From NCBI RefSeq assembly GCF_011927765.1, contig NZ_JAATJG010000005.1, positions 1-64,000 of the forward strand: a DNA stretch of 64,000 bases, written 5' to 3'. The first letter of the stretch is position 1. Each line of letters begins with the position of its first letter. Source of the DNA: Wenyingzhuangia aestuarii (GTDB lineage Bacteria; Bacteroidota; Bacteroidia; Flavobacteriales; Flavobacteriaceae). The position numbers were made by a program, and so were the translations under genes. Positions 52,443 through 63,294 of the stretch are shown one piece after another. Under the pieces are notes generated by a model. The model searched no databases, was not told the DNA's origin, and saw only the letters and a list, made by a program, of their open reading frames with translations.

Positions 52443-53039
52443 TTAACCTTTGATAAATTTCTTAGTAATTCTTGAGGTTTCTAATTCAATAACCAATACA
52501 TATACTCCACTAGCTATTGAGTTTAAGTCTATTGATTTTACAGAATCTTTAGAAGAATATACAGTACTACCTAACGAATTTAATACCGTAATACTTTTAA
52601 TCTCATCTGCATCTAGATTGTTTATTGTTAACGCTTCTAAACTTGAATTATAAGATACCGTAACATCTGTTTCTTTTTTAACTGTATTTGAACTTAATGT
52701 AGTAGACTCAACGGTCATTGTAAAACCGTTATTGTTTACACCTGCACTGTAGCTAAATATATAATCTCCAGCAACAGCAACTGTTTTGTTATAAAAAATA
52801 GTTTCACTAACAGCTAAAGTAGCTGTAAATTCTGATTCATCAACCCCATCAGGTGCAGATGTACATGTTAACGTTGCTAAAATTTCTAACGGTCCTTCTA
52901 CTTCAAACTTAATATTATCTCCTTCATCTATCGTAAAACTACTTGTTAAAGATGGATCTTTAGTAATTGTTGACTGTGCATAGGTTATTGTTATTGAACT
53001 AACTGTTAACAACAATAGTAATAGTAATTTTTTTTTCAT
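52443..53039 (-). CDS. Secreted protein with T9SS C-terminal sorting domain
   Basis: This 198-residue protein has a signal peptide (KKKLLLLLLLTVSSITITYAQ). A beta-sandwich middle domain (about 30-125) has one Cys. A type A T9SS sorting domain occupies the last 75 residues (ITVLNSLGSTVYSS, then GVYVLVIELETSRITKKFIKG). The start at 53039 is preferred to the upstream in-frame ATG at 53063, which only adds a basic run. It would be exported and attached to the surface. The middle domain is unnamed; it may be a small adhesin or stalk. Confidence 0.75.
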   Translation of the reverse strand: MKKKLLLLLLLTVSSITITYAQSTITKDPSLTSSFTIDEGDNIKFEVEGPLEILATLTCTSAPDGVDESEFTATLAVSETIFYNKTVAVAGDYIFSYSAGVNNNGFTMTVESTTLSSNTVKKETDVTVSYNSSLEALTINNLDADEIKSITVLNSLGSTVYSSKDSVKSIDLNSIASGVYVLVIELETSRITKKFIKG

Positions 53040-53120
53040 AATTTTTTTCTTTTTCGATTTCAAGTTAAATTTAATTAAAAAAGAAAGCTAAACTATGTAA
53101 TAGTACCTGTGTTAAGTATC

Positions 53121-53165
53121 AATAAAAAAAAGATATATGTAAAAAACATATATCTTTTTTTTTAT
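53121..53165 (-). terminator. Terminator of carB
   Basis: AAAGATATATGT and ACATATATCTTT with a short A-rich loop have a T run on the minus strand. It lies just beyond the carB stop at 53184. Confidence 0.8.
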
Positions 53166-53183
53166 TTTATAACTAAATAATAG

Positions 53184-56039
53184 TTATTTATTTAAGTACA
53201 TTTTTCTTCTTGAGTATAACTCGTAAAATGCATCGTCTTTTAAGCTATCTATAAACAAAATAGACTCTCCTGTAGACTTCATTTCAGGTCCTAATGTTTT
53301 ATCAACATTTGGAAACTTGTTAAAAGAGAATACCGGTTGCTTAATCGCAAATCCTTTTAATTGTGGATTAAAAGTAAAGTCTGTTACTTTATTTACTCCT
53401 AACATTACTTTAGTTGCATAGTTTACATAAGGTTCTCCATATGCTTTTGCAATAAAAGGTACCGTACGAGAAGCTCTAGGGTTTGCTTCAATAATGTAAA
53501 CAGTATCATTCTTAACTGCAAACTGAATGTTTATCAAACCTACTGTTTTTAATGCTCTTGCAATGTTCTTAGTGTGATCTTTAATTTGCTGTAACACAAA
53601 CTCTCCTAAGTTAAACGGTGGTAATGTTGCGTTAGAATCTCCAGAGTGAACTCCACAAGGCTCTATATGCTCCATAATACCAATAATGTAAACATTTCCG
53701 TCTGCATCACAAATCGCATCTGCTTCTGCCTCTATAGCACCATCTAAGTAGTGATCTAGTAACAATTTGTTTCCAGGAATAGAACGTAACAACTCAACTA
53801 CATGTGCTTCTAGCTCTTCTTTGTTAATTACAATCTTCATTCCTTGTCCTCCTAATACATAAGATGGACGAACTAAGATTGGGAAATCTAAAGTATCTGC
53901 TATTTCTAAAGCTTCATCAGCATTGGTGGCAATTCCAAATTTAGGGAAAGGAATGTCTAAAGATGTTAACATCTCAGAAAAACGTCCTCTGTCTTCCGCT
54001 AAATCTAAAGCCTCAAAACTAGTTCCCATGATTTTAACACCATAAGCTTCTAATTTTTCTGCTAATTTTAATGCTGTCTGACCTCCTAGCTGTACGATAA
54101 CACCTTCTGGCTTCTCGTGTCTAATAATGTCATAAATATGTTCCCAGAATACAGGCTCAAAATATAATTTATCTGCTGTATCAAAGTCTGTAGAAACAGT
54201 CTCTGGGTTACAGTTAATCATAATAGTTTCGTATCCTGCTTCTTTTGCAGCTAATACACCGTGTACACAACAGTAGTCAAATTCAATTCCTTGACCAATT
54301 CTGTTAGGTCCAGAACCTAATACTACTACTTTTTTCTTGTCAGTTACAATAGATTCGTTTGCAGAAGCTGCAACTCCATCTTTAGAAATTTGAACATTTT
54401 CAAAAGTTGAGTAGTAATAAGGTGTGCTTGCCTCAAACTCAGCAGCACAAGTATCAACTAACTTATAAACACGCTTAATGTTTAATTCCTCACGTTTTTT
54501 GTACACTTCAGATTCTAAACATCCTAACATATGAGCGATTTGTCTATCACCATATCCTTTTTGTTTAGCCTCTAATAACAATTCTTTAGATAAATTATCT
54601 AATTTGTAGTTAGAAATTTCTTTTTCTAAAGTAAATAACTCTTCGTATTGCTTTAAGTACCACATGTCAATCTTAGTGATATCGTAAATCTTACGTAAAG
54701 ATATTCCAGCTTTAATAGCATCGTAAATAGTAAATACTCTATCCCAAGATGCGTGTGTTAATTTAGAAATAATGGTATCGTAATGAGTTTCCTCTTTACC
54801 ATCAGCTCCTAAACCGTTACGTTTAATTTCTAAAGACTGTGTTGCTTTGTGCAATGCTTCTTGGAAAGAACGTCCAATTCCCATTACTTCTCCAACAGCT
54901 TTCATTTGTAAACCTAAAGTTCTATCTGCTCCTTCAAATTTATCAAAGTTAAAACGTGGTATTTTTACAATTACATAATCTAACGTTGGTTCAAATAACG
55001 CTGATGTATTTCCTGTAACTTGATTGTTTAATTCATCTAAGTTATATCCTAAAGCTAACTTGGTGGCAATTTTTGCAATTGGATACCCTGTTGCTTTAGA
55101 AGCTAAGGCTGATGAACGAGATACACGTGGGTTAATCTCAATAGCAATAATATCTTCTTTCTCATCTGGAGATACCGCAAACTGTACGTTACATCCTCCT
55201 TCAAAGTCTCCAATAGAACGCATCATATGGATAGCCATATCACGCATTTTTTGGAAAGTAGAATCACTTAAGGTCATTGCAGGTGCAACGGTGATAGAAT
55301 CTCCTGTATGGATTCCCATTGGGTCCATATTTTCAATAGAACATACAATTACTACGTTGTCGTTTCCGTCACGTAACAATTCTAATTCATATTCTTTCCA
55401 TCCCATCATGGCTTTGTCAATCATTACTTCGTGAATTGGAGAAATCTCTAATCCGTTGCGTAATAAATCGTCAAAATCTTCTTCTTGATAAACAATTGCT
55501 GCACCAGCTCCTCCTAAAGTAAACGAGGAACGAATACATAATGGAAAACCAAATTCTTGTGCTATTTTCTTTCCTTCTAAAAATGATGTTGCTGTAGCTT
55601 GAGGTGCCATAGACACTCCAATTCTACCCATCAACTCACGGAATTGTTCTCTATCTTCTGTAATGTTGATGGCATCAATATCAACACCAATCATTTTTAC
55701 ATTATGATCTTCCCAAATTCCTTTTTCATCTGCTTCAATACACAAGTTTAACGCTGTTTGACCTCCCATAGTAGGTAAAACTGCATCAATATGCGGATGC
55801 GCAGCTAAAATTTCTCTAATAGAATTTGTGGTTAAAGGCTTTAAATAAACGTTATCTGCTAATGACGGGTCTGTCATAATGGTTGCAGGGTTCGAATTGA
55901 TTAAAGTTACTTCAATTCCTTCTTCTTTTAAGGAACGGATAGATTGAGATCCTGAATAATCAAACTCACACGCTTGACCAATCACAATTGGACCTGAACC
56001 AATAATTAAAACCGATTTGATGTTAGGATTTTTAGGCAT
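53184..56039 (-). CDS. carB: Carbamoyl-phosphate synthase large subunit, without regulatory domain
   Basis: This 951-residue CarB has two homologous ATP-grasp synthetase halves, about 1-400 (beginning KSVLIIGSGPIVIGQACEFDYSG) and about 555-930 (VVVLGSGPNRIGQGIEFDYC), with an oligomerisation region between them. E. coli CarB is about 1070 residues; here the C-terminal MGS-like allosteric domain is absent and the protein ends soon after the second ATP-grasp (YELYSRRKMYLNK). It makes carbamoyl phosphate for pyrimidine and arginine synthesis with CarA, which is not in this window. The promoter is at 56056-56063. Confidence 0.95.
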   Translation of the reverse strand: MPKNPNIKSVLIIGSGPIVIGQACEFDYSGSQSIRSLKEEGIEVTLINSNPATIMTDPSLADNVYLKPLTTNSIREILAAHPHIDAVLPTMGGQTALNLCIEADEKGIWEDHNVKMIGVDIDAINITEDREQFRELMGRIGVSMAPQATATSFLEGKKIAQEFGFPLCIRSSFTLGGAGAAIVYQEEDFDDLLRNGLEISPIHEVMIDKAMMGWKEYELELLRDGNDNVVIVCSIENMDPMGIHTGDSITVAPAMTLSDSTFQKMRDMAIHMMRSIGDFEGGCNVQFAVSPDEKEDIIAIEINPRVSRSSALASKATGYPIAKIATKLALGYNLDELNNQVTGNTSALFEPTLDYVIVKIPRFNFDKFEGADRTLGLQMKAVGEVMGIGRSFQEALHKATQSLEIKRNGLGADGKEETHYDTIISKLTHASWDRVFTIYDAIKAGISLRKIYDITKIDMWYLKQYEELFTLEKEISNYKLDNLSKELLLEAKQKGYGDRQIAHMLGCLESEVYKKREELNIKRVYKLVDTCAAEFEASTPYYYSTFENVQISKDGVAASANESIVTDKKKVVVLGSGPNRIGQGIEFDYCCVHGVLAAKEAGYETIMINCNPETVSTDFDTADKLYFEPVFWEHIYDIIRHEKPEGVIVQLGGQTALKLAEKLEAYGVKIMGTSFEALDLAEDRGRFSEMLTSLDIPFPKFGIATNADEALEIADTLDFPILVRPSYVLGGQGMKIVINKEELEAHVVELLRSIPGNKLLLDHYLDGAIEAEADAICDADGNVYIIGIMEHIEPCGVHSGDSNATLPPFNLGEFVLQQIKDHTKNIARALKTVGLINIQFAVKNDTVYIIEANPRASRTVPFIAKAYGEPYVNYATKVMLGVNKVTDFTFNPQLKGFAIKQPVFSFNKFPNVDKTLGPEMKSTGESILFIDSLKDDAFYELYSRRKMYLNK

Positions 56040-56055
56040 ACTCTTTATTTTGGGG

Positions 56056-56063
56056 CAAAGATA
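56056..56063 (-). promoter_or_regulatory. Promoter -7 box of carB
   Basis: TATCTTTG on the minus strand matches TAnnTTTG, 16 bases before the start codon. The -33 element is weak (TTC about 21 bases upstream). Confidence 0.6.
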
Positions 56064-56116
56064 ACAATCTGATTATCTTTAGTTGAACTACATTCTAAAA
56101 AAAAATTCAAAAAAAA

Positions 56117-56139
56117 GGTGTTACTAAAAAAGTAACACC
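56117..56139 (-). terminator. Terminator of rpmH
   Basis: GGTGTTACT (56117-56125) and AGTAACACC (56131-56139) with a 5-base loop are followed by a T8 run on the minus strand. It separates rpmH from carB. Confidence 0.9.
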
Positions 56140-56163
56140 TATTATATTATAATGATAGCATCA

Positions 56164-56322
56164 TTATTTCTTATGTCTTGGAGACGAAGAAACAGTTGTG
56201 CTTACTCTACCTTTAGCTCTTCTTCTAGCTATGACCTTACGTCCATTAGCTGATTCCATTCTTTCTCTGAAACCGTGCTTGTTTCTTCTCTTTCTATTCG
56301 ATGGTTGATACGTTCTTTTCAT
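56164..56322 (-). CDS. rpmH: Ribosomal protein bL34
   Basis: This 52-residue protein of the large ribosomal subunit reads [19 protein letters not shown], the signature N-terminus of bL34, with an Arg/Lys-rich body and the tail SPRHKK. It has its own promoter (TTG-N19-TATATTTG at 56424-56395) and terminator. Position upstream of carB is unusual compared with the rpmH-rnpA-yidC order of many bacteria, yet yidC is also close by, at 58305 on the other strand. Confidence 0.97.
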   Translation of the reverse strand: MKRTYQPSNRKRRNKHGFRERMESANGRKVIARRRAKGRVSTTVSSSPRHKK

Positions 56323-58240
<1,918 letters not shown>

Positions 58241-58260
58241 AACATATACAATCACAGAAT

Positions 58261-58298
58261 AAGTCTGTCACTTTTAAGAGTGACAGACTTCTATTTTT
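58261..58298 (+). terminator. Terminator after pyrG
   Basis: AAGTCTGTCACT (58261-58272) and AGTGACAGACTT (58279-58290) enclose a 6-base loop and are followed by CTATTTTT. It ends 7 bases before the yidC ATG, so yidC is either read through or uses a promoter within pyrG. Confidence 0.8.
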
Positions 58299-58304
58299 AT
58301 CACA

Positions 58305-60191
58305 ATGGAAGAAAAAAAGAAATTAGACATTAGCCAGTTAATTGGTTTTGCATTAATAGGTGCTGTATTAGTATGGTATACTATGACTCAAAAAGACAAG
58401 GCACCTGTTAAAGAAACAGCACAAACAGAAACGGCTGCACAACTACCTACTGCTTTAGAAGAAGATACAATCGTAGTAACCGACTCTTTATTAAATGCCG
58501 AAGCGGTAAAAAAATATGGTGAATTTGCTTATTCATTTGCCAATGGTGCAAAAGAAAATGGAACAACTACTTTAGAAAACGAAGTTTTAAAATTAGTAAT
58601 TGCCAACAAAGGAGGTCAAATAGTAGAAGCTCAATTAAAAGACTATACAACACACACACAAGCTCCTTTATTTTTAATTAAAGATGCCAATGCTAGTTTT
58701 AACATTAACTTTGGTACGTTCGAAAATAAAATCATCAACACCAAAGATTTAATTTTCTCTCCATCTACCAATAAAAATGGAAACAACCAAGTTGCTTCTT
58801 TTAAATTAAAAACGGCTAACGGAAAATATTTAGAATACAGATACGAATTAAAACCTAACGATTATATGTTAGATTTTTCTGTAAGATCTGTAGGTTTAGA
58901 AAATGTAATCAATAGCAACAATAAAATAAATCTAGAATGGGATTTAATTGCTAAAAGCCAAGAGAAGAGTATCAAGTACGAAAATCAAATGACGGCTTTA
59001 CATTACGAAAAAGAAGACGGAAAGTTTGATGACTTATCTGTAGGGGCTTCAGATGATGAAATTGAAGACAATGTAGACTGGATTGGATACAAACAACACT
59101 TTTTCTCTACAATTTTAACAACAGAAACTCCTTTTGAAAAAGCGGAATTATCATCAGAATCTTTAGTAAAAGATGTTTTAGTAGATACCCTTGCGACTAA
59201 AAAGTTTAGCACAGTGGCTCCTTTAAAATTAACAAATGGTGCTTTGGCATACAACATGAGTTTTTATATTGGACCAAACATTCATGAACAATTGGCTTCT
59301 TATGATAAAGGAATTGAAAATGTAATGAACTTAGGTTGGGGAATTTTTGGTTGGATTAACAAAATGATCTTTATTCCTATTTTTAATATGTTAAGTGGTT
59401 TTATGACCAACTACGGTTTGGTAATTATTTTAATGACTTTAGTGGTTCGTTTAATTATGTCTCCTTTAGTATACAAGTCTTATGTTTCTAGTGCGAAAAT
59501 GAAAGTCTTAAGACCTGAAATGGACGCTATCAATGCCAAGTTCCCAGGTAAAGAAAATCAAATGAAACGTCAGTCAGAAACTATGGCCTTACAACGTAAA
59601 TCAGGTGTAAACATGATGGCGGGTTGTATCCCTGCCTTGTTACAAATGCCTGTATTCTTTGCTTTGTTCCGTTTCTTCCCTTCAGAAATCCAATTAAGAC
59701 AACAATCGTTTTTATGGGCAGATGATTTAGCATCATACGATAGTGTTTTTGAATGGTCTACAAACATTCCTTTATTATCTAGCTTCTACGGAAACCACTT
59801 TAGTTTATTTCCTGTATTAGCATCTGTAGCTATTTTCTTTTACATGAGAATGAACCAAAGTCAACAAATGGGAATGCAACAACCTGCACAAGAAGGAATG
59901 CCAGATATGCAAAAAATGATGAAGATGATGATGTATTTATCTCCATTAATGATGTTGTTCTTCTTTAACAACTATGCTTCTGGATTAAGTTTATACTACT
60001 TTATCTCTAACTTATTAACCTTAACAATTATGTTTGTAATTAAAAACTATGTAATTGACGAGGAAAAAATCTTAGCTAAAATTCACGAAAACAGAAAAAA
60101 GCCTAAGAAACAAAGTAAGTTTAAACAACGTTTAGACGAAGCGATGAAACAAGCACAAGCGCAACAAGCTGCACAAAAAAAGAAAAAGTAA
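58305..60191 (+). CDS. yidC: Membrane protein insertase YidC
   Basis: This 628-residue insertase (Oxa1 family) has a first membrane helix (about 10-25), a large periplasmic beta domain (about 60-330), then the core of five helices from about 350 on. Core segments include IFMLSGFMTNYGLVIILMTLVVRL-type sequence and the groove Arg in the first core helix. The C-terminus is very basic and Gln-rich (KKPKKQSKFKQRLDEAMKQA), as is common for ribosome contact. It inserts and folds inner-membrane proteins with or without SecYEG. Confidence 0.96.
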   Translation: MEEKKKLDISQLIGFALIGAVLVWYTMTQKDKAPVKETAQTETAAQLPTALEEDTIVVTDSLLNAEAVKKYGEFAYSFANGAKENGTTTLENEVLKLVIANKGGQIVEAQLKDYTTHTQAPLFLIKDANASFNINFGTFENKIINTKDLIFSPSTNKNGNNQVASFKLKTANGKYLEYRYELKPNDYMLDFSVRSVGLENVINSNNKINLEWDLIAKSQEKSIKYENQMTALHYEKEDGKFDDLSVGASDDEIEDNVDWIGYKQHFFSTILTTETPFEKAELSSESLVKDVLVDTLATKKFSTVAPLKLTNGALAYNMSFYIGPNIHEQLASYDKGIENVMNLGWGIFGWINKMIFIPIFNMLSGFMTNYGLVIILMTLVVRLIMSPLVYKSYVSSAKMKVLRPEMDAINAKFPGKENQMKRQSETMALQRKSGVNMMAGCIPALLQMPVFFALFRFFPSEIQLRQQSFLWADDLASYDSVFEWSTNIPLLSSFYGNHFSLFPVLASVAIFFYMRMNQSQQMGMQQPAQEGMPDMQKMMKMMMYLSPLMMLFFFNNYASGLSLYYFISNLLTLTIMFVIKNYVIDEEKILAKIHENRKKPKKQSKFKQRLDEAMKQAQAQQAAQKKKK

Positions 60192-60211
60192 TTCAACTTA
60201 CTTTATAAATT

Positions 60212-60250
60212 AAAAAATCCCGATGTTCTTCACATCGGGATTTTTTTTGT
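60212..60250 (+). terminator. Terminator after yidC
   Basis: AAAATCCCGATGT and ACATCGGGATTTT with a 4-5 base loop are followed by T8. Confidence 0.9.
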
Positions 60251-60259
60251 TGCATACAA

Positions 60260-60376
60260 TCCCCTATAAAAACATATTTAAGTCCCCTATATATACTTTC
60301 AAAAAATTAGGTTCATACTCCCCTACTATCAAGACTAAAACACTTATAGTAAACTAAAAAAATCCCCTCTATAGGG
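60260..60376 (+). repeat. Four TCCCCT direct repeats upstream of the 60421 gene
   Basis: ATCCCCTATA (near 60260), GTCCCCTATA (near 60283), CTCCCCTACT (near 60319) and ATCCCCTCTATAGGG (60362-60376) lie in direct orientation at intervals of 23, 36 and 44 bases. The last forms a short inverted repeat with GGG. They occupy most of the 230-base gap between yidC and the next gene and are candidate regulator sites. Confidence 0.5.
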
Positions 60377-60420
60377 TATTTCCTTAAGCCTAGATTAGCT
60401 ATATCATTGTATAAAACTAA

Positions 60421-61017
60421 ATGAATAAAACGAAAATTATGAAAAGAATTAAATCTAACAACTTTTTTATCCTTGTCCTGAGTGCTTGGCTAATAGTTTC
60501 ATGTGGTAGTAGTAAAAAAATAAATGCTTCTAATAACAACGATGTTACTATTGAGCTACCATGTTCTGGTTATGAATATGAAACAACTAAAGGAGTCTTT
60601 AGAGCTTCTCAATCGGCTCTTAGCACAAACCTTAGTGTTTCTAGAGAAAAAGCAATGTTAAACGCAAAACGTACACTAGCATCATTAATAGGTAGTACAA
60701 TCAAATCTGTAACAGATAGATACGCACAAGATCGTACCATAGGTGAAACTTCAGAATTTAGTGAAAAGTTTGAAAACTTAACTAGAGAAGTTGTAAACCA
60801 ACAACTAAGAGGAGTTAAAAAGATTTGTGAAGTAACCAAACAAAAACCAGACGGTAGATACAACACTTTTGTTGCGATTGAACTAAACACGGCTGATATG
60901 TTTAAAGATTTAGAATCTTCTATCTCTAAAAACGAAAAGCTTAGACAAGACTACGATAAGAAAAAATACGAAGATATTTTCAATCAAGAAATGTCAAAGT
61001 TAGAAAACGAACAATAA
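60421..61017 (+). CDS. LPP20-like lipoprotein
   Basis: This 198-residue protein (192 if started at the second ATG, 60439) has a lipoprotein signal ending LIVSC followed by GSSKK. The body AMLNAKRTLASLIGSTIKSVTDRY and the later FVAIELNTADMF match the pattern of the LPP20 family of outer-membrane lipoproteins of unknown role. The C-terminus is a charged helix. It is followed by a long hairpin and then the coiled-coil protein gene at 61107; the three genes from here to the window end may form one surface module. Confidence 0.75.
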   Translation: MNKTKIMKRIKSNNFFILVLSAWLIVSCGSSKKINASNNNDVTIELPCSGYEYETTKGVFRASQSALSTNLSVSREKAMLNAKRTLASLIGSTIKSVTDRYAQDRTIGETSEFSEKFENLTREVVNQQLRGVKKICEVTKQKPDGRYNTFVAIELNTADMFKDLESSISKNEKLRQDYDKKKYEDIFNQEMSKLENEQ

Positions 61018-61048
61018 TCCCACACGATTAGTAAAGAGAAGTTGAACT

Positions 61049-61089
61049 AAGCATACCTCTGTTTTCCATAAGAAAACAGAGGTATGCTT
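61049..61089 (+). terminator. Strong hairpin between 61017 and 61107
   Basis: Perfect 18-bp arms (61049-61066 and 61072-61089) with a 5-base loop. No proper T run follows on the plus strand, so it may attenuate or stabilise mRNA rather than fully terminate. Confidence 0.6.
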
Positions 61090-61106
61090 AACTAATTATT
61101 CAAGTA

Positions 61107-63266
61107 ATGAACAAGTATAAATGGTATATAAGCATCCTATTCATTTGTTTTTCAATGTCTGTATCTTTTGCTCAGTACATTCTAAAAGAGAATCCAATTG
61201 TATTTGATGAAAGTGAATTCCAAAGAGCCACTATTGAAAAAAAAATTATTGACACTAGAAAAATAACCTCTAGAGAAGAAATAAATAAGGTAAAACTCGA
61301 AATTCAAAAACACAATCTTTTGGTTTCGGCACATATAAGTTCCTTAAAAAAAACACAGCAAGATCTGTTTGAAAAACAAAATCAACTTGAAGAAAAAAAA
61401 ACCATCTCTGATTTAATTATTGAACGAACAAATACGCAAAAAAAATACGAAGAAATTTACAGAAATACCAAAACCAACTTAAACACCATAGGAAAAAGAG
61501 CCATCTATATCTACATCAGAAATGACATTGATCCTTTTGAACCAAAATCCAAGTGGTCTGGTGATGCCATAAAACAAATTACACCCGTAGCTATTGAAAA
61601 AATAAGAGGAAGTGTTATTAAATCGGTAACCGAAATGCACAACAATGGAGGTTCTAGTAATGAAATACTAGAGTACATTAAAGAAGAGGTTGCGGGTAAA
61701 ATGAAACAAGTTAAGAGTATTGATGGAATACTTAAAGCACAAAACAAATACTGGAATGCACAAATAGTAGAAGTTTTACCACTTGCCAACAGAAACAATA
61801 ATTTTTTAGATGCATCGGCTTCAGAAAACAATGAAAATCATATTATAATTGATGGTAGCGATGATCTTAACAGTATTGACAGACAACTTAGAAACAAAGG
61901 AATTAATAGTTCTAAAGTAATAGATTATATTAAAAAGTTTATTGCAGACAACACGAGTCAATTAAAACTACACAACTACAATTCTAAAACCCATCAAGAA
62001 AATATTATCAAAGATGGAGAAGAAAAATTGAATGAATTAAATGATCAAATCTTAACGATCAACAAGGAAATTGAAGAAACAAATCTGTTTTTTGAAAACT
62101 TTTTAAAAAAGAACACCAATATTACTTACGATAGATTAAATGCAGATAGCTCTATCTTAAAGGCAAAACTTTACATAGATGATCAAATAAATAAATCGTA
62201 CGCAAGTGAAATTTATTTAAAAGAAAATGAATTAAAAGACAAACACGATCAAAAGATATCTGTTGCAAATCAGTTGGCTTTTCAGGCATCTAATACTGTT
62301 ATGGATTTAATTCAAAAATTAAATAACGACTATGGATCTACAGAAGAGTTATTTCAGGTAAAAAAATTGGTCAATAATCAATATTCAAAAAACAGCAATA
62401 GCAAAGAAAAAATTACGGGTAAAATAAACAAACTGTGGGTTTATTTATATGTAGATGATGATGATAATTATAGCTTAAGTGTAATTGCCAAATTCAAGAT
62501 TTCCTCTAATTATAATGCAGAAATTTATAAAGCGGAATATTTAGAAGATGCCATAGGGAAAAACAAATTTTTATTAGATGCTGATGAACTTTTAAAAATT
62601 AACACGTTTATGAATTCTCAATCCGAAGAAATGATAAGCGAAAGTGTCATCCAGAAAACTGAAAACCTCAGCAACAACAAAGATGGAACGAGTAGTTCTA
62701 AAATTATTGTTCAAATGGATTCTTTGGTAAACGAAATTGACAATATGAGAAAAACATTAGAATACGAAACTAATGATACTCCACAACCCGAAACAGAATC
62801 TTTTATTCCTCCTACTCAACTAGAACAAAATACGGATGATTCTTTAAGCGGTATGATGACTAAAATGAAGGAAACAGATGCTGAAATTACACAGCAAAAA
62901 AATTTAAATTCCAAAAATCTAATCCTAGACAAAAAGATAAAAAAATACAAACGTAAAAGAGGTTTTCAAAAAACATTAATGTATTTGTCTTTAGCTGCTG
63001 GAGGGTACTTTACCTATTCTAGTATTGCTGCCAAAGGAGATTATGACGATGCTACAAATCTAGAAGATGCTGCAAAATATAGAGCTTTGGTAGAGGACAA
63101 CAACTTGTATTCATACATAGGGTATGGAGTAGCTACCTATAATTTATTTTGTGCTACCAGGTACAAAATAAAAAAGAACAAAGCCATAAAAGAAAAAGCG
63201 AAACTCAACACAGGAATTGGACTGGGTAAAAACTACACAGGACTTGCTCTCAGTTTTACTTTTTAA
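61107..63266 (+). CDS. Large secreted coiled-coil protein of unknown function
   Basis: This 719-residue protein has a signal peptide (1-22, SVSFAQ). Long, highly charged helical stretches with coiled-coil character (about 40-130 and 285-420) surround a middle domain (about 130-250). Residues about 435-500 form a small beta domain (INKLWVYLYVDDDDNYS). Two short hydrophobic segments near the C-terminus (about 625-645 and 665-685) and a final beta strand ending LALSFTF suggest outer-membrane association. I recognise no named family. The gene is 28 bases before the next lipoprotein gene. Confidence 0.6.
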   Translation: MNKYKWYISILFICFSMSVSFAQYILKENPIVFDESEFQRATIEKKIIDTRKITSREEINKVKLEIQKHNLLVSAHISSLKKTQQDLFEKQNQLEEKKTISDLIIERTNTQKKYEEIYRNTKTNLNTIGKRAIYIYIRNDIDPFEPKSKWSGDAIKQITPVAIEKIRGSVIKSVTEMHNNGGSSNEILEYIKEEVAGKMKQVKSIDGILKAQNKYWNAQIVEVLPLANRNNNFLDASASENNENHIIIDGSDDLNSIDRQLRNKGINSSKVIDYIKKFIADNTSQLKLHNYNSKTHQENIIKDGEEKLNELNDQILTINKEIEETNLFFENFLKKNTNITYDRLNADSSILKAKLYIDDQINKSYASEIYLKENELKDKHDQKISVANQLAFQASNTVMDLIQKLNNDYGSTEELFQVKKLVNNQYSKNSNSKEKITGKINKLWVYLYVDDDDNYSLSVIAKFKISSNYNAEIYKAEYLEDAIGKNKFLLDADELLKINTFMNSQSEEMISESVIQKTENLSNNKDGTSSSKIIVQMDSLVNEIDNMRKTLEYETNDTPQPETESFIPPTQLEQNTDDSLSGMMTKMKETDAEITQQKNLNSKNLILDKKIKKYKRKRGFQKTLMYLSLAAGGYFTYSSIAAKGDYDDATNLEDAAKYRALVEDNNLYSYIGYGVATYNLFCATRYKIKKNKAIKEKAKLNTGIGLGKNYTGLALSFTF

Positions 63267-63294
63267 AATTTACGAAACATTAAAAAAACTTGTT

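Noticed and set aside
55311-55325. Palindrome-like TCCCATTGGGT within carB
   Set aside because: It is in coding sequence, has a 1-base spacer and does not match the TCCCA-N3-TGGGA pattern.
55024-55434. 136-residue frame opposite carB
   Set aside because: It lies wholly antisense to conserved CarB ATP-grasp sequence and has no sign of being a gene.
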